In this document: in pieces, positions 11,634-22,659 of the stretch
How positions within the stretch are numbered: the stretch's first letter is position 1
How the letters are laid out: every line of letters begins with the position of its first letter
Assembly: GCA_004352715.1 (NCBI GenBank)
Contig: SCFE01000028.1
Span: 2,319,406 to 2,383,405 of the forward strand
DNA length: 64,000 nucleotides
Direction of reading: 5' to 3'
Origin: Hofstenia miamia
Lineage: Eukaryota; Xenacoelomorpha; Acoela
Made by a program: the position numbers and the translations under genes
The notes under the pieces: generated by a model
What the model was told of the DNA's origin: nothing
Databases searched by the model: none
Seen by the model: the letters and a program-made list of their open reading frames with translations, nothing else

Positions 11634-12032
11634 CATTTGTAAAATATTCCCAATGTCCCATTCATTGGTTAAGCAAGATTGTTCTCTATTTTCAGGAGGA
11701 AGAGTGGCCAGATTCATGGATTGAGGAGACTCTGGTGGATTAATTATCTCAGTTTTAGAGCTGGATTTTGATGAGAAGAACATTGATATTGATAGCTGCT
11801 TGGGTTGTTTTGTAGCCTTTTCATTTGTTTCTATAAATAAAAAATATTAAATTTAAACTTTACTTATTACGATTGGAATAATAAAATATTTGTGCGATTA
11901 TTTGTACAAGGCTATATGTAAATAAATTAATAGTAAAACTTTACTTTCTAAAATGTCTTCTGTTTCTTCATTTGAAACATGTGACGTGTTGGAATTCAAA
12001 TCGATTGGGCTTTCAATTGCTTTTCGTTTCAT
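11634..12032 (-). CDS. hAT-like transposase gene, 5' end (two exons, runs into gap)
   Basis: On the minus strand an ATG at 12032 opens exon 1 (12032-11945, MKRKAIESPIDLNSNTSHV...), which ends at AAA/GTAAAG. An acceptor TTTATAG at 11831 opens exon 2 (11830 into the gap). The phase-1 junction gives a K codon and keeps the frame open: ...TNEKATKQPKQLSISMFFSS..., ending TNEWDIGNILQM at the gap. The intron is 114 bp. The short basic MKRK start, an S/F-rich 'SMFF' segment and a 'DIG' motif resemble the N terminus of TTF/ZMYM1-type hAT proteins. A hAT terminus lies about 250 bp upstream at 12284. Catalytic parts are lost in the gap, so activity cannot be judged. Confidence 0.55.
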
Positions 12033-12284
12033 TTTACACACTACTATAAGAACAAGTAAAAGAAGTAACACTAAATACTAAAAATATAGATTAATAAGGT
12101 TAAAACTCTGATTCTTCTTTTAAAAAGCTCTCAAAGATTTAATACTTTCACACTATCACATGGCACACCAAAAGAACTATAAATGAACAGAGTAGTAGAG
12201 AAACAATTTAGTAAGAATTTTTTTGGAGCGTCTGATTTAAGGGGGGGTCTAAACCCCCAAAACCCCCCTCTGTGTCCGCCCCTG
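11634..12284 (-). mobile_element. hAT element, 5' terminus and leader
   Basis: Reading the minus strand, the element starts at 12284 with CAGGGGCGGACACAGAGGGG, then a G-run/C-run that can fold (GGGGG...CCCCCC). 'CAGGGGCGGA' followed by a G-rich tract is a recurrent terminus of hAT families with TTF-type proteins. The 8 bases outside (CCATTGTA, 12285-12292) are the expected target duplication, but the other end lies in or beyond the gap. Confidence 0.6.
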
Positions 12285-12299
12285 CCATTGTATATCCAA

Positions 12300-12385
12300 A
12301 TTTTGATAACAATATAAATTTCTAAAACAATTCATATCTTGTCTTGAAATGAGCATAGAATTATACATAGAAACACATTGTAGGT
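12300..12385. repeat. Dispersed repeat, copy 2
   Basis: Resembles 9640-9735 in the same orientation (CTAAAACAATTCATA, CTTGTCT, ATGAGCATAGAATT, CATAGA.AGAAACA). Both copies lie beside otherwise unrelated sequence. The origin is not identified. Confidence 0.6.
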
Positions 12386-12778
12386 AAGGCATATTAAAAC
12401 GTTTAGTTCATTAACAAATATTTGTAGTAATACACAAATCTTGAATGTAAACATTTCTATAAATTTTGAACATTTTAGCTATATTTTACAAACCATTCAT
12501 ATTAATGGATACATTTTAGGTTATTTTTTACACTATCAACGAATGCAACTACATTTAGCTAACCATAGAAACTCGAATGTAAAATTATAATTATAAACCA
12601 ATAGCGTCACAATTTGAAAGTTTAGAGAAGCTTGCGAAAATAGACATTTATCAAATATATAGAATAGTGCATAGTAAATATATGATATTAAACAAAATAT
12701 GTGTAAGAAATTTTACTTGAACAATTTAAAAAAAAACATTTCAGAATTGAATAAACAAAAATATAATCAAGTCTGTGT

Positions 12779-14419
12779 CTACCATTCACCATGATAATAC
12801 TCTTCACGGTCATTGCAATGCACGATGAATGCTAAATTTGGTAGCTTGGCAATGGACACGGGATCTCTAATAGCAACATTGCTATTGCGGCCTCTAAAAC
12901 GTTTGATTTCTCGATGCAGCTTTCTATCGTGTACATCAAGCATATGCATGCATTCCTCACTTGATGCAAGCAAAATTCTATTACTTAAAAAACAAACACC
13001 GTAATAGTAATTCCCAAAGTGATTTTTAAACGAATGAAGGATTTGATTTTTCTCAAAAGAAAATAGTACAACACGATTTTCAACCGAAAATGCCATAGTG
13101 TCTAAATTTTCACTGATGTGCATAAATCTTGCCACATTTGGCAGAGGGATGCCTGCTTCGCTATATTCGTCTTGAGCGACATCGTACCGAAATACAGAAT
13201 GATTTCGTAAATATAAGAACAAGAAGTTTCGCGATTCTGAGCTGCAAATTAATTCCAATTTCCGCAAGTTTAAAAATGGAAGCGAACATTTTTTAAAACT
13301 ACGAAAGCTTTTTGAAAAAACAGCTAACGTTTTGAAATCTCTGTATGTTGAATAAAGTAATGCTAAAACTCGTCCACATGGTAATTGCGCCAGGCAATTA
13401 AATGCGTACCAATCATTGTAACTGCAGTCGAAATCTATATCAAATGATCTGTAAAAATCTCCATTAAACTCGGACAAATACAATGCATCAGAATATGATT
13501 CCAAAGCAAACCATCTTTCCTTTTCAGAATCATACAACATATCTACGACGAAATCACAATTTTTAGAAAACGTCTCAATTAAATGAGGATTATGAACCGG
13601 CAATTTTGAGTCTACTTCTATTTTACCCAACCAAGTTTCAATACAAGCCTGAGTATCATTTTTATCAACTTTCTCTGAAACAATATGCCTTAGTTCAATG
13701 GCATCCAAAGTTGTTTCGAAATCCGGTACGGATACGATACTCTTAACATTATTATAACACTCGCGAATCTCATCGAATGACATGGTCTTTAGATCAACGG
13801 AACTGATTGAATTGAACTTTAACGATTTTTCCTTTAAAGATAACAGGGGCTCGATGATTTTCTGAAAGTTGTTTTCTGCATCCGATTTTTCATTTACGAT
13901 CTTTGACTGTATTGTAGTTAGTACACACTCTACAATTTCATAAATCTTATCTCTTTGTGCAAAAAGCGATTCTTCTACACATTCTAAGCGTTTATAGTAT
14001 TCTTCTTTAGAATTTGTGATGCCGGAAATTAGTAAATTCAATTTCTGTACATTTTCGGAATTAATTTTAAGGTAACGAGAGATTTCATTTTTGAAATATT
14101 TCTTTTGGCTATCAATAGATTGTACGTCGTGACGTGAATGATTGACTGACATGCATTCGGAACAAATCTCTAATTGGCAACCTGATGATTTGCAGAAGTA
14201 TTCAATTTTTTTCTTATGGATACCACATGATGAGGAACCTGTCGAATATAAAGGATATACCGTGTGCAAGGAGGTTTGTTTCACCCGTTTATGTTGAAAT
14301 GCACAGCTTTCACAAATAATGATTAAACAAGCTTTACATAGGTGAGCCTTAAATGAATACAGATTACTTAGACAAAGAGTACACTTATTTACCAAGATTG
14401 AACCAACTGCATCCACCAT
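12779..14419 (-). CDS. B-box / coiled-coil protein with propeller-like C terminus (TRIM-related)
   Basis: An intact 546-residue single-exon frame. Residues 13-52 hold a degenerate first B-box (C13-x2-C16, C28-x2-C31, C36-x2-C39, H43, H52). Residues 65-97 hold a clear type-2 B-box (C65-x2-H68, C76, C81, C86-x2-C89, H94-x2-H97). Residues about 100-235 are charged and helix-prone, the usual coiled coil for dimerisation. From about 280 to 546 are repeated strand-rich units (for example DTMAFSVENRVVLFSFEKNQ, then NRILLASSEECMHMLDVHD) suggesting a WD/NHL-like beta-propeller. No RING is visible upstream of the first B-box, so this is not a standard TRIM E3 ligase and is better viewed as a RING-less scaffold. 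An acceptor-like TTTATTTAG lies 3 bases before the ATG, so a 5' untranslated exon is possible. The partner or substrate is unknown. Confidence 0.85.
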   Translation of the reverse strand: MVDAVGSILVNKCTLCLSNLYSFKAHLCKACLIIICESCAFQHKRVKQTSLHTVYPLYSTGSSSCGIHKKKIEYFCKSSGCQLEICSECMSVNHSRHDVQSIDSQKKYFKNEISRYLKINSENVQKLNLLISGITNSKEEYYKRLECVEESLFAQRDKIYEIVECVLTTIQSKIVNEKSDAENNFQKIIEPLLSLKEKSLKFNSISSVDLKTMSFDEIRECYNNVKSIVSVPDFETTLDAIELRHIVSEKVDKNDTQACIETWLGKIEVDSKLPVHNPHLIETFSKNCDFVVDMLYDSEKERWFALESYSDALYLSEFNGDFYRSFDIDFDCSYNDWYAFNCLAQLPCGRVLALLYSTYRDFKTLAVFSKSFRSFKKCSLPFLNLRKLELICSSESRNFLFLYLRNHSVFRYDVAQDEYSEAGIPLPNVARFMHISENLDTMAFSVENRVVLFSFEKNQILHSFKNHFGNYYYGVCFLSNRILLASSEECMHMLDVHDRKLHREIKRFRGRNSNVAIRDPVSIAKLPNLAFIVHCNDREEYYHGEW

Positions 14420-14449
14420 TATCTAAATAAATGGGATCAAATTATCAAT

Positions 14450-17400
14450 GTGTCAATATGGATTTCTTTTATTTTTCAATAATTCTATGAAATTTTGAAC
14501 AAATGAATGCAATACATAATCACATTTAAATAGTTTATTTTGTCATTTGCAAGAAATGACCTCAAAGGTTGAATGAGTATAAGGCATATTGTGTTTCATA
14601 TATAATTTTGGTGTTGGACAGTGTAATTATTTACAACTGTTGCACTACTTTATATGTCCAGCAAAGCCATGCATAATTACAATTATTGCGCAAAATTAAA
14701 GCATAATTTGAAACAATAACCTATGTGAGCGGCCTTTTCACTACACGCCTTGACAGCTCAGCGTTTAAAATTATACATACAAACGCATTAAAATTTTAAG
14801 ATTCGAAACTGAATCACTAAAACCAAGAATGCCTAGCTATTAGTTTAAGAGATATTTTTCCTTTTATTTGCAAAACGCAGGAGGCCTTTAACTATCAAAA
14901 CTTAAAATTTAAGAAACGTACTATACAAACAAGTAAAATTTTAAACACTAAAATAAAAATCAGTTACATTATATTTAATTCATGTTTTGTTACATTTGTG
15001 ATATGCAACGGAAAGCTTCTTTTTGGAAATTTTCTTTAATAAAAAGATGTAATATCTATTTCAAACATTCCTCTTTGTTGTAAGAGGCTAGAATAACATT
15101 ATGTAAGAGGGATTTTAGGTAAACAAAATAATCATGGAGATGAAAGGAAATCATTGTTATTCACTAAATTTGGTTTAATTGAACCATTTAAAAATGTAAT
15201 AATAATAAACATGTTGCATATCCCAAATGAATTTGAATAACAAAATAACCTTGACGACATAACACTCAGATGGCAAGCCCTATTCCAGCCAAGATTTGAT
15301 TTTAATAATCAGCCTCGGGAAATTATAAAACATGTCTATTATTTAATGAACTAAAATTATATTAATGTAAGTCAGTAAATCATTAATACAATGCCTGTTT
15401 TGGCGATGTTTTTTCATGCTAGGAGAAGAAAATCTTTTGCCAATGCCCTAACATATGTTCTTCTCTGAGCCTTTGTAGCTTGATTCGTTCCATTTAGGTA
15501 GCAGAGATAATAAGTTTAGTTTATACCAGCATCATCCAGGCAGTTATGGCCACCTGGGTGAATTTTCTTGGGTAGTATGCGGTTTACATATATCGTCTAG
15601 GGCATTACTTTCAGCTTTCATTAGATTATATTTTAGAATAATGTCAGACTTCCTTAGTTCATTTGGATTATCACTGGTTTCTTTATGAAATCATAAATAC
15701 TGCGTTTCTGTTTTGCTCGATATGTACAAGTAGATATATAGCTTTATATAGAGCTACAAAGTCAGAACATCACGTGGGTAATCAACTCATAGTTTTTTAT
15801 GTAATCATTGCTTGTGTGACTGTGATTAAAAAAATCACACCTTGGACATTTGATTTTTAAGCCATATTGATCATGACAATAAAAGGATAAAAATCTCATA
15901 TTGTATCCAGTTTTCAAAATACATAAAAGGAATTCTAACCACTGCTTCTGATAAAATTTATGAAATAATTTTCTGACAAGCTATTGCATAGGACAATTTC
16001 AATTATCCAGTACAACTTGCCGTAGCGATGGAACGACTAATAACTATCAGCGGTTTGCAAAAATTAATGAAAAATAAATTTCCGCTAACGGGGCCATTAA
16101 TAGATTTTAAAATTTAAAAAGCTATTAATTGCCATTTTATTATAATGCATTTTCAGGATTTTAAGTGATTGCCAATGTCTTGCAAAAATTTTGCAAAATA
16201 AATATATTGCAATACATATTTGCTAACAATATAATACTGTAATATTTTGATGAATTAAAACTACCGATTTTAAACAGAATTACTCTCTTTTTCACCATGT
16301 GGTTATTTGCGGACTTGCAAACTATCTTTAACATTAGTTTCAAATTTGTAGAACTTTGCAAATCCTAGGAAGAAAGTAGGTTTATTTAATAATCTGAGAA
16401 ATATTATCTTGAATTTCGCGCGTATGAAATTTGGTATGTTAATACATTAGTGAGACAATGAAATAATAAATTCTGACGTTTCTTTATCATCTAGAAAAGC
16501 ATCTATGATCAATTCTTGTCAGAAGGAATTTTTCTGACATTTCACTTGCATATTATGTTGTTGATCTCTTAAAGAACTTGCAAGGATTTTTAAAAATTTT
16601 ACTCTCGACGTCGATTTTTCAATAGAAAAATTGACAGTATCTATTTCAAACACGTTTTACACCAAAACCTATTATTCTATAAAACCATCTATGAAGATTT
16701 ATTGCTGACTAAGCATTCTTGTTTAAATCGCGCTATTTCACTTTGTTGTAAAGCATGTAATGAACTTGCAAATTGAATTATCCACCCAAAACTTATTTTG
16801 AAGCAAATCAATTTTGTTTTCCTTACTTCTTAAAATTAAGCTAAAAAAACAGAGAAAATACAAGATAAAAATCAATTTTTTAGAAAAACACCTTCCAATA
16901 ATATTGCAATAGAAAAATAAATGCATTTCAATATATTGTATTGTATATTAGTGAAAGACACTTGCAGCTGCTAATATACCTTAAAATTGACTGTCAATGA
17001 ACCAGTGGCAGTGCAAATGGAGGGCAGAAAGGGAAGTTGCAACCTCTATAAAAGGCTTGCAAAAAAATTATATATTTATATCAGTTTTTTTACTATTTTA
17101 ATAAATATTTAGAAAATGTACTACAAAGTTTAAAAAACAATACATTGTTAAAAATAAAAAGTTTTTCAGCTGATTTTTCTCTTTGATATGAATCTATTCA
17201 AAAGTAGAAAAAATTCTTTATAATGAAGCAGTTGTTAAACTTCAAATTAGGATTTTCATTATTATTGGTTTTAAGAATGCATCAATGTACACCATTTGCC
17301 ACCATTTCTCAAAATGCTTTTTTCATTTCTTCACTGAAGAACGTGTACTGGTGGTGATTTACCGGTAATTTAACATTTCATAGAAAATGTAAATGAATCT

Positions 17401-17530
17401 TATTGGATACTTGAGGCTAACTCTAATACGCCTTTTTTCTTCTTCGACGTTCAACTAAAATAAAAATTGAATTAACAAAAATATTAAACATTCCTTCATT
17501 AACTAAAAACTAAATGATTATTAATTTAAT
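14450..17530. other. Non-coding AT-rich stretch
   Basis: Only short chance ORFs (for example 15663-15860) without codon structure or recognisable motifs. No RNA gene or terminal-repeat pair is recognised. Confidence 0.5.
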
Positions 17531-17534
17531 TGAA

Positions 17535-17705
17535 ATTATCAAAAAAAATATTGCTTGCTTGTTGGCAGTAGCATGTTAAGTGAGCGACCAAGTTGATGAA
17601 ATGCCACGATTGCATTAGAGAGGTTTTCAGTTGATTTTTGCAGTGCATCTAACGCAAAAATAATAGGGTTGAGGATGGATAAATAATCTTGGACTTGTCT
17701 TTTAA
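17535..17705 (-). pseudogene. Possible transposase fragment
   Basis: The minus strand reads an open stretch containing LNPIIFALDALQKSTENLS, which resembles the 'PI..AL..LQ' helix in hAT transposases. A stop follows directly after. No flanking domain confirms it. Confidence 0.3.
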
Positions 17706-18021
17706 CATTCACAAGTTGCTAAAAATCCTATGGATTTCGTTGGCAATTTCATCTCGATGTTCTTAACACACTGTAAGTAAATTACTATATACATTAATGT
17801 ACGACTCAAGTATGTCAAAATTGCTGTGTATAGATACTGAATGTTAAGATTTTTCTTTAGCAATAACATATTTATTAGCAAGTGCTGAAAATAAGCAGTA
17901 GCAAAACTACCTTTAATATATATATNCAATTCTTAACCTTCTATTTTAGTAAAAACTTTTGGTTCTCTTTGTAGTAAATTTGGTTTAAACTAAAATAGAA
18001 TTAATTTGTACTTGTTTTTAT

Positions 18022-18390
18022 ATGTAAAGTATGTGTTTATTTGTAATCTTAGACTGACAGCTAACAAGTTGATGTTGTCAATGCTGTGTTAATAAAATTT
18101 GGCCGCATTTTCTTCCAGGAAATTTCATTGCTATCAAGTCTGCATGTTTACATGTAATTTTGAAAAGTTTTAAATGACAATATAATTGATGGAGTCAGTG
18201 TCATATGTAACCTTGCAATTGTTATTGGTTATTGACATTTAATATATTGTTATATTTAAAGTATGTGTCTATTTGTAGTTTTTGACAGCTAACAAGTTGT
18301 TGTCAATGCTGTGTTAATAAAATTTGGCCGCATTTTCGTCCTGAAAATTTCATTGTTATCAAGTCCGCATGTTTATGTGTAATTTAGAAT
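18022..18390. repeat. Direct repeat, two ~135-bp copies
   Basis: Bases 18022-18165 and 18254-18390 share long blocks such as GACAGCTAACAAGTTG, then TTGTCAATGCTGTGTTAATA, then AATTTGGCCGCATTTTC. They lie about 230 bp apart in the same orientation at the left edge of the recombinase-bearing composite, so they may be element-terminal or leader repeats. Confidence 0.8.
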
Positions 18391-18742
18391 GAGCAGCAAT
18401 AGCCTCAGGTTTGTTACATTTGTTATTGCAAATTACATGATTTTGATTTTTAGAATGTTTAGTAATTGTATTAAACAGCATTTTTAAACGAGAAACTTGA
18501 TTTGTTTAAAAACTAATTTTTAAATAGCATTTATGTACTTTTGCTAAATTTAAAGTGTTTTAGTAATTGCTGTCTTAGTTTGAGCTTGATGTTTTTAAGT
18601 GTTGTCTTTGAGACAAAAAGGCGTATTAAAATCATGATTTAAGTCTTCTGCTAAGACTTAAATGTAGTCATTTAAATCACACTATTTACTGACTGAGAAT
18701 TAAAAATTAAAGTCTATTGTTTGCAAATTCTCTTTTAGTACC

Positions 18743-19021
18743 ATGCATCGATTAAACAATAACAAGGAGCTGACATTTGTTGTGTATGACGACAATAGTT
18801 TTGAACAACTCACATTGAGAAAGTTTAAGTCTCGGATTGCAAGCTGTAAGTTGGAGATAGTTCTTAATTTTGCCACAAACGCCAAATCGTTGGATATTGC
18901 AAAAGCCCCTTCAGATCATTTACAAATCTTCTTGGGGAATTCCTGTTGGATGAATGCATTCAAAAATTTAAATTCAGTATTTAGTTTGAGGAAGTTTACG
19001 AAAATATTTTCTTCGCTTTAA
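18743..19021 (+). pseudogene. Unrecognised transposon-derived ORF fragment
   Basis: A 92-residue frame beginning MHRLNNNKELTFVVYDDN, just after a conserved repeat block. I do not recognise a domain. It lies at the start of the composite that later shows recombinase motifs, and the repeat copy at 20058 encodes a similar ...TFVV start, so it is likely the N terminus of a mobile-element protein, broken soon after. Confidence 0.35.
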
Positions 19022-19198
19022 ACAAAAAGTATTTTATCACAAGCAAGAAAACACGAATTTGCTTCATTAAAATTTTTGTTATTTGTCTATCATTAAGGCA
19101 ATCATTACTCTCTAATTATAATTGCTAAAGCATTCGGCAATGCCTTTAATATTGGACTTCATTATGATACAACATTTGAATCCCATCAATGTAGTAAG

Positions 19199-19715
19199 TT
19201 GTTTGATAAAATGAAAACGCTCTTTCCAATCTTGAATTTTTTTTATAAAATAGGAGGGGACCAAGTAAGCGATTCATGGTCATGTGGGAACAGATGTCTA
19301 ATATTTATTGTGAAACACTTTTGTAATGTAGTGGTGCAGCCTGTAAATTCCTCAAAACTCGTTTATGCATTAAAGACATATAAAAAAAATCGCTCTTTTA
19401 AGAAAATGTGAAATTCTAGAAGAGAGGAGATGTACATACTGTCTGCTTAAGAAGAACCATGTCAATCTTGTGAAAAAAAATGTGTGCAGAGCCAATGTGC
19501 AACAGGACTCTAAAAATCCCAAGTGCAGAGAATGCACTAAGCAAATGACAGTGAGAAAGAAACATGATGATGAAAAGGATCCGGATTATGTTCTACCATT
19601 GACAAAAAAATTAAAATTCAGAAATAATATTGAAAAGAAAGTTGTCACAATGGACTCTTCAAGCAATGATGAAAATGATTTTGAAACATCAGCAACTTTG
19701 CATATTGATAAATAG
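19199..19715 (+). pseudogene. Cysteine-pair transposase debris
   Basis: Several short frames that join only by frameshift. One reads FYKIGGDQVSDSWSCGNRC; another, near 19432-19560, reads RRCTYCLLKK followed by KCRECTKQM. Paired CxxC motifs near the end of a protein are seen in piggyBac-like and related DDE transposases, which is a loose likeness only. A charged tail (KKHDDEKDPDYVLP, then SSSNDENDFETS) follows and ends at 19715. Confidence 0.35.
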
Positions 19716-20249
19716 TAGTGTTGGGAAGAGAATCTTAATAAAGCAGTAGTACTTGAAAATGATGACCCAGAAACTGTCAATATTTATAACCAAGAAATTT
19801 CTTTTTTTGCCTACTGGGAAATAATATTACGCGTTCCAAATTAACTTTAACACAATTATGTATAGCCATGGATTCCTATAATGTTGAGTATAACGTCTTT
19901 CAGTGTAGGCGTTGAGACAAAAAGGCTTATTAAAATCATTATTTTACTCTACTGCTTAAAATTAAGTTAAAAAACACACTAACTGACAATTAAAAATTAA
20001 TGTTTTGATAAATGCCATTTATGTTAGCAAAATTTTTTAATTAAAAAAAATAAGGAGATGACATTTGTTGTGTTTGTCGAGAAAATTGTTGTGTCTGTAC
20101 GAGCATTCCAAATGAAAAAGAAGGCAATCTAGGAAAGGCTCTCTACAAAGGTTCACGGCGTACTTGGGAAAGAAATCGTTTTCCCAATGTGAACAACCAA
20201 AACAAACAACAAAAACTATTTAAACCACTTAGAGAAGGCACATGATAAT

Positions 20250-21690
20250 ATGCTTGCTGCTAAAAGTTTAAGAATTTTTAAGCTATTTGCTAACCATTAT
20301 TTGGCTTGCAAAAATAATAAAATCTTAGTTCAACGCACTTTAAAAATGTGTCCATCATGTGAAATGGTCTATGTTCGCCTAGATAGGCATGTTAAAAATA
20401 CGAAAAAGAATTTCCAAATTTTGACCAGAAGTCCAGGAAAAGACATGACGCCAAAAAAATTATACAACACAAAGGATGTGCAGAGGTCATTCCTCAAAAT
20501 GTTTTGAACAGTTTAGATGTTGTCAGAGAATAAAAGGAACTCATTCTGATAAAACAAACAATTTCATTGAAATTTAGAAAGTTGTTAATGGACTATGAAG
20601 CATATGATATGGCCAAGGCGAAAGTTGTAGTGGCTAAGTGCAAAACTCTCCTAAAAAATGAAGTCGAATTTGACAGTAATGAATTTTCACTAAAGCAGAT
20701 TGGTAAATTTCTCTCTTGAAGTAAAAATCATGAATTAATCCGAGCGCAATTTAGGAATATTATCAATACACAGCTCAGTGCTGGTTCATCTAGAAGCTAT
20801 ATTAAAGCTGTGCGTGATGACTTCACTAATTTTCCGTATAAAAGTAAGGCCATGACTGCATCTGATCGTAACATGCTAATGGAAGATTTACTAAAATTTC
20901 GAAACCAGTACTAATCTCAATTGGAAAGATCAAGAGAACCATGTTAAACAAGGGCGGATGAAGGAAATGATCCCCCTCAAATTTGCTAATCAATATATTG
21001 TTGGCTCACAGCACTTTAGTGAGAAGTTACTCTTAGTCAAGAAGGCAGACGTGAGCATTGAGTTATTAAAAGAAGCGAACTACCATTTTATAATTCTTGC
21101 ATATCTTGTCAGTGGACATAGAGCTGGTGTTCCACTGAACATTCAAATCTTTAAATTCCAAAATGCAATAGATTCTTTAGAAGAATATGTTGAAAAACAC
21201 CGCAAGCCACGAGTTTTTGTAACTATTTCTGTGCGTCAACATAAGGAAAAAAATGGCGATGCTCATTTAAGACTACCTTAGATCATGTTTCTTGTATTCA
21301 AATCGTATTATACGACCATTCGATCTCAGTTTGCAGCAGCGATACCAGATACATACTATTCCAGACGTAAAAATATAAAAGGTTTGACAGCATCCCAGAA
21401 AATTAGTATTTTCAATGACATCAACATAACTGAAGGTGTTCATTACCTTTTTTGTTTTCTAGTCTGGGTCACACTGCCAAATATCGAGGCATATGCTTAC
21501 AAAAAGTTTCAACAAATACTGTGAAGACAGTGATGAGATAAACAGATTCTTACCAACACTTTGGCGGGTAACATTGGCAACACATTTGGCCTTAGCATGT
21601 AAAAATTCTAATGCCACAGCCATGCAGTTCAAAACCAATATTGCAATTAATCATTCATTAGAAGAAGCCACTGCAAACCCTTTTTAAAAC
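20250..21690 (+). pseudogene. Tyrosine recombinase (Crypton-type) pseudogene
   Basis: Overlapping frames on the plus strand can be read as one broken protein. A zinc-finger-like start, CPSCEMVYVRLDRHVKN, lies at 20350-20400. A helical segment follows at about 20590-20910 (RSYIKAVRDDFTNFPYKSK). Next is ILAYLVSGHRAGVPLNIQ near 21100, which fits the first catalytic Arg box of tyrosine recombinases (G-x-R-x-G). VTISVRQHKEKNGDAHLRL near 21225 fits the beta-hairpin with a catalytic Lys, and IRSQFAAAIPDTYYS near 21330 the segment after it. The His/Tyr end is scrambled by frameshifts near 21460-21530. Cryptons use such enzymes to recombine circular DNA. Stops at several points make this copy dead. 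Confidence 0.6.
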
Positions 21691-22659
21691 TCACACAGTT
21701 GCAATCATTCTCAGAGGCAACAATTGCATCATTTTGGTAAGAAAATTAATTGTATATTAAGATTCAAAGCAATTTATTGCTACAAGAAAAAGGTACAAAA
21801 AACTATAAACTACAAAACTAAAAGAGCTATTTTCGTTTGGATTTTATTGTTCACTCAGATTTATATCTAATCAGTATTGCTCATTCCACAATCAATCAAT
21901 TATTGGTTCACTCTGCGCTTATTATATTTGTAGATTAATTAGATAAGATATTTCTGTTATTCATTTATTACAATAATTGCAATATCTATACTTGAAATTA
22001 CTCTGGTGGGTTTGGTTTGGGACAAATCAATATTCTAAAATAGTGTTTAAAATTTTAGTAGTGTTTAGATTTTATTATTCACGCGGTTTCCTCATGGAAT
22101 CTCCAAACGCAGTGTCTGATGTTGCTTAAAGTGTTTTAATTTTTTTTTAATATCATGTTTCATTGCAATTTTAGAATTTGTAAAAGTCGAAATGTATTTG
22201 AATGTTTTTGTTAAAATTATTAAAAATCCTTAAAAATGCTCAACTAGTGATTAAATTCAAGTTGCGAAATTTCGCAAAAACGCATATTTTAGTTATGGAC
22301 CATAATTTTTTTGAAAGTGCAAGAAAAATGAACATACTCATAGAGATCTATTCATTACCAAAAGAATGGTATAAAAACTTTGAAATTCTGATAAAAACTG
22401 ACAAAGCTATATGCCTCTGAAATCGGCCTACTCGACCAAAAATAGCCAATTTTTGAGGTTTTTTCAAACTGGAATTTCGCTCTGCCGTTTAATTGGCAAG
22501 TACCATATGATACAACCATCAAAATGAATTTTGATGGGATGTTCAGAGGACTTAATTACTGTTGTTGTAAACAAGTGAGTGCTAGACATCTACAGCGAAA
22601 TTGTCTGAAACAGCTTAAAATATCTACTGTCTCAAAATGGTTTATCTTATTCTGTTGAT

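Larger units (their letters stand above)
18590..20100. repeat. Direct repeat bracketing an insertion (18590-18800 and 19905-20100)
   Basis: Both copies contain GAGACAAAAAGGC.TATTAAAATCAT, then CTGA.AATTAAAAATTAA, then AAGGAG.TGACATTTGTTGTG. The copies are diverged. They bracket 19.0-19.9 kb, which holds unrelated coding debris. The arrangement suggests two nested or tandem copies of one element start. Confidence 0.7.

Noticed and set aside
15663-15860. 65-codon hydrophobic ORF
   Set aside because: No start context, no homologous feel and no splice borders; a chance ORF in AT-rich DNA.
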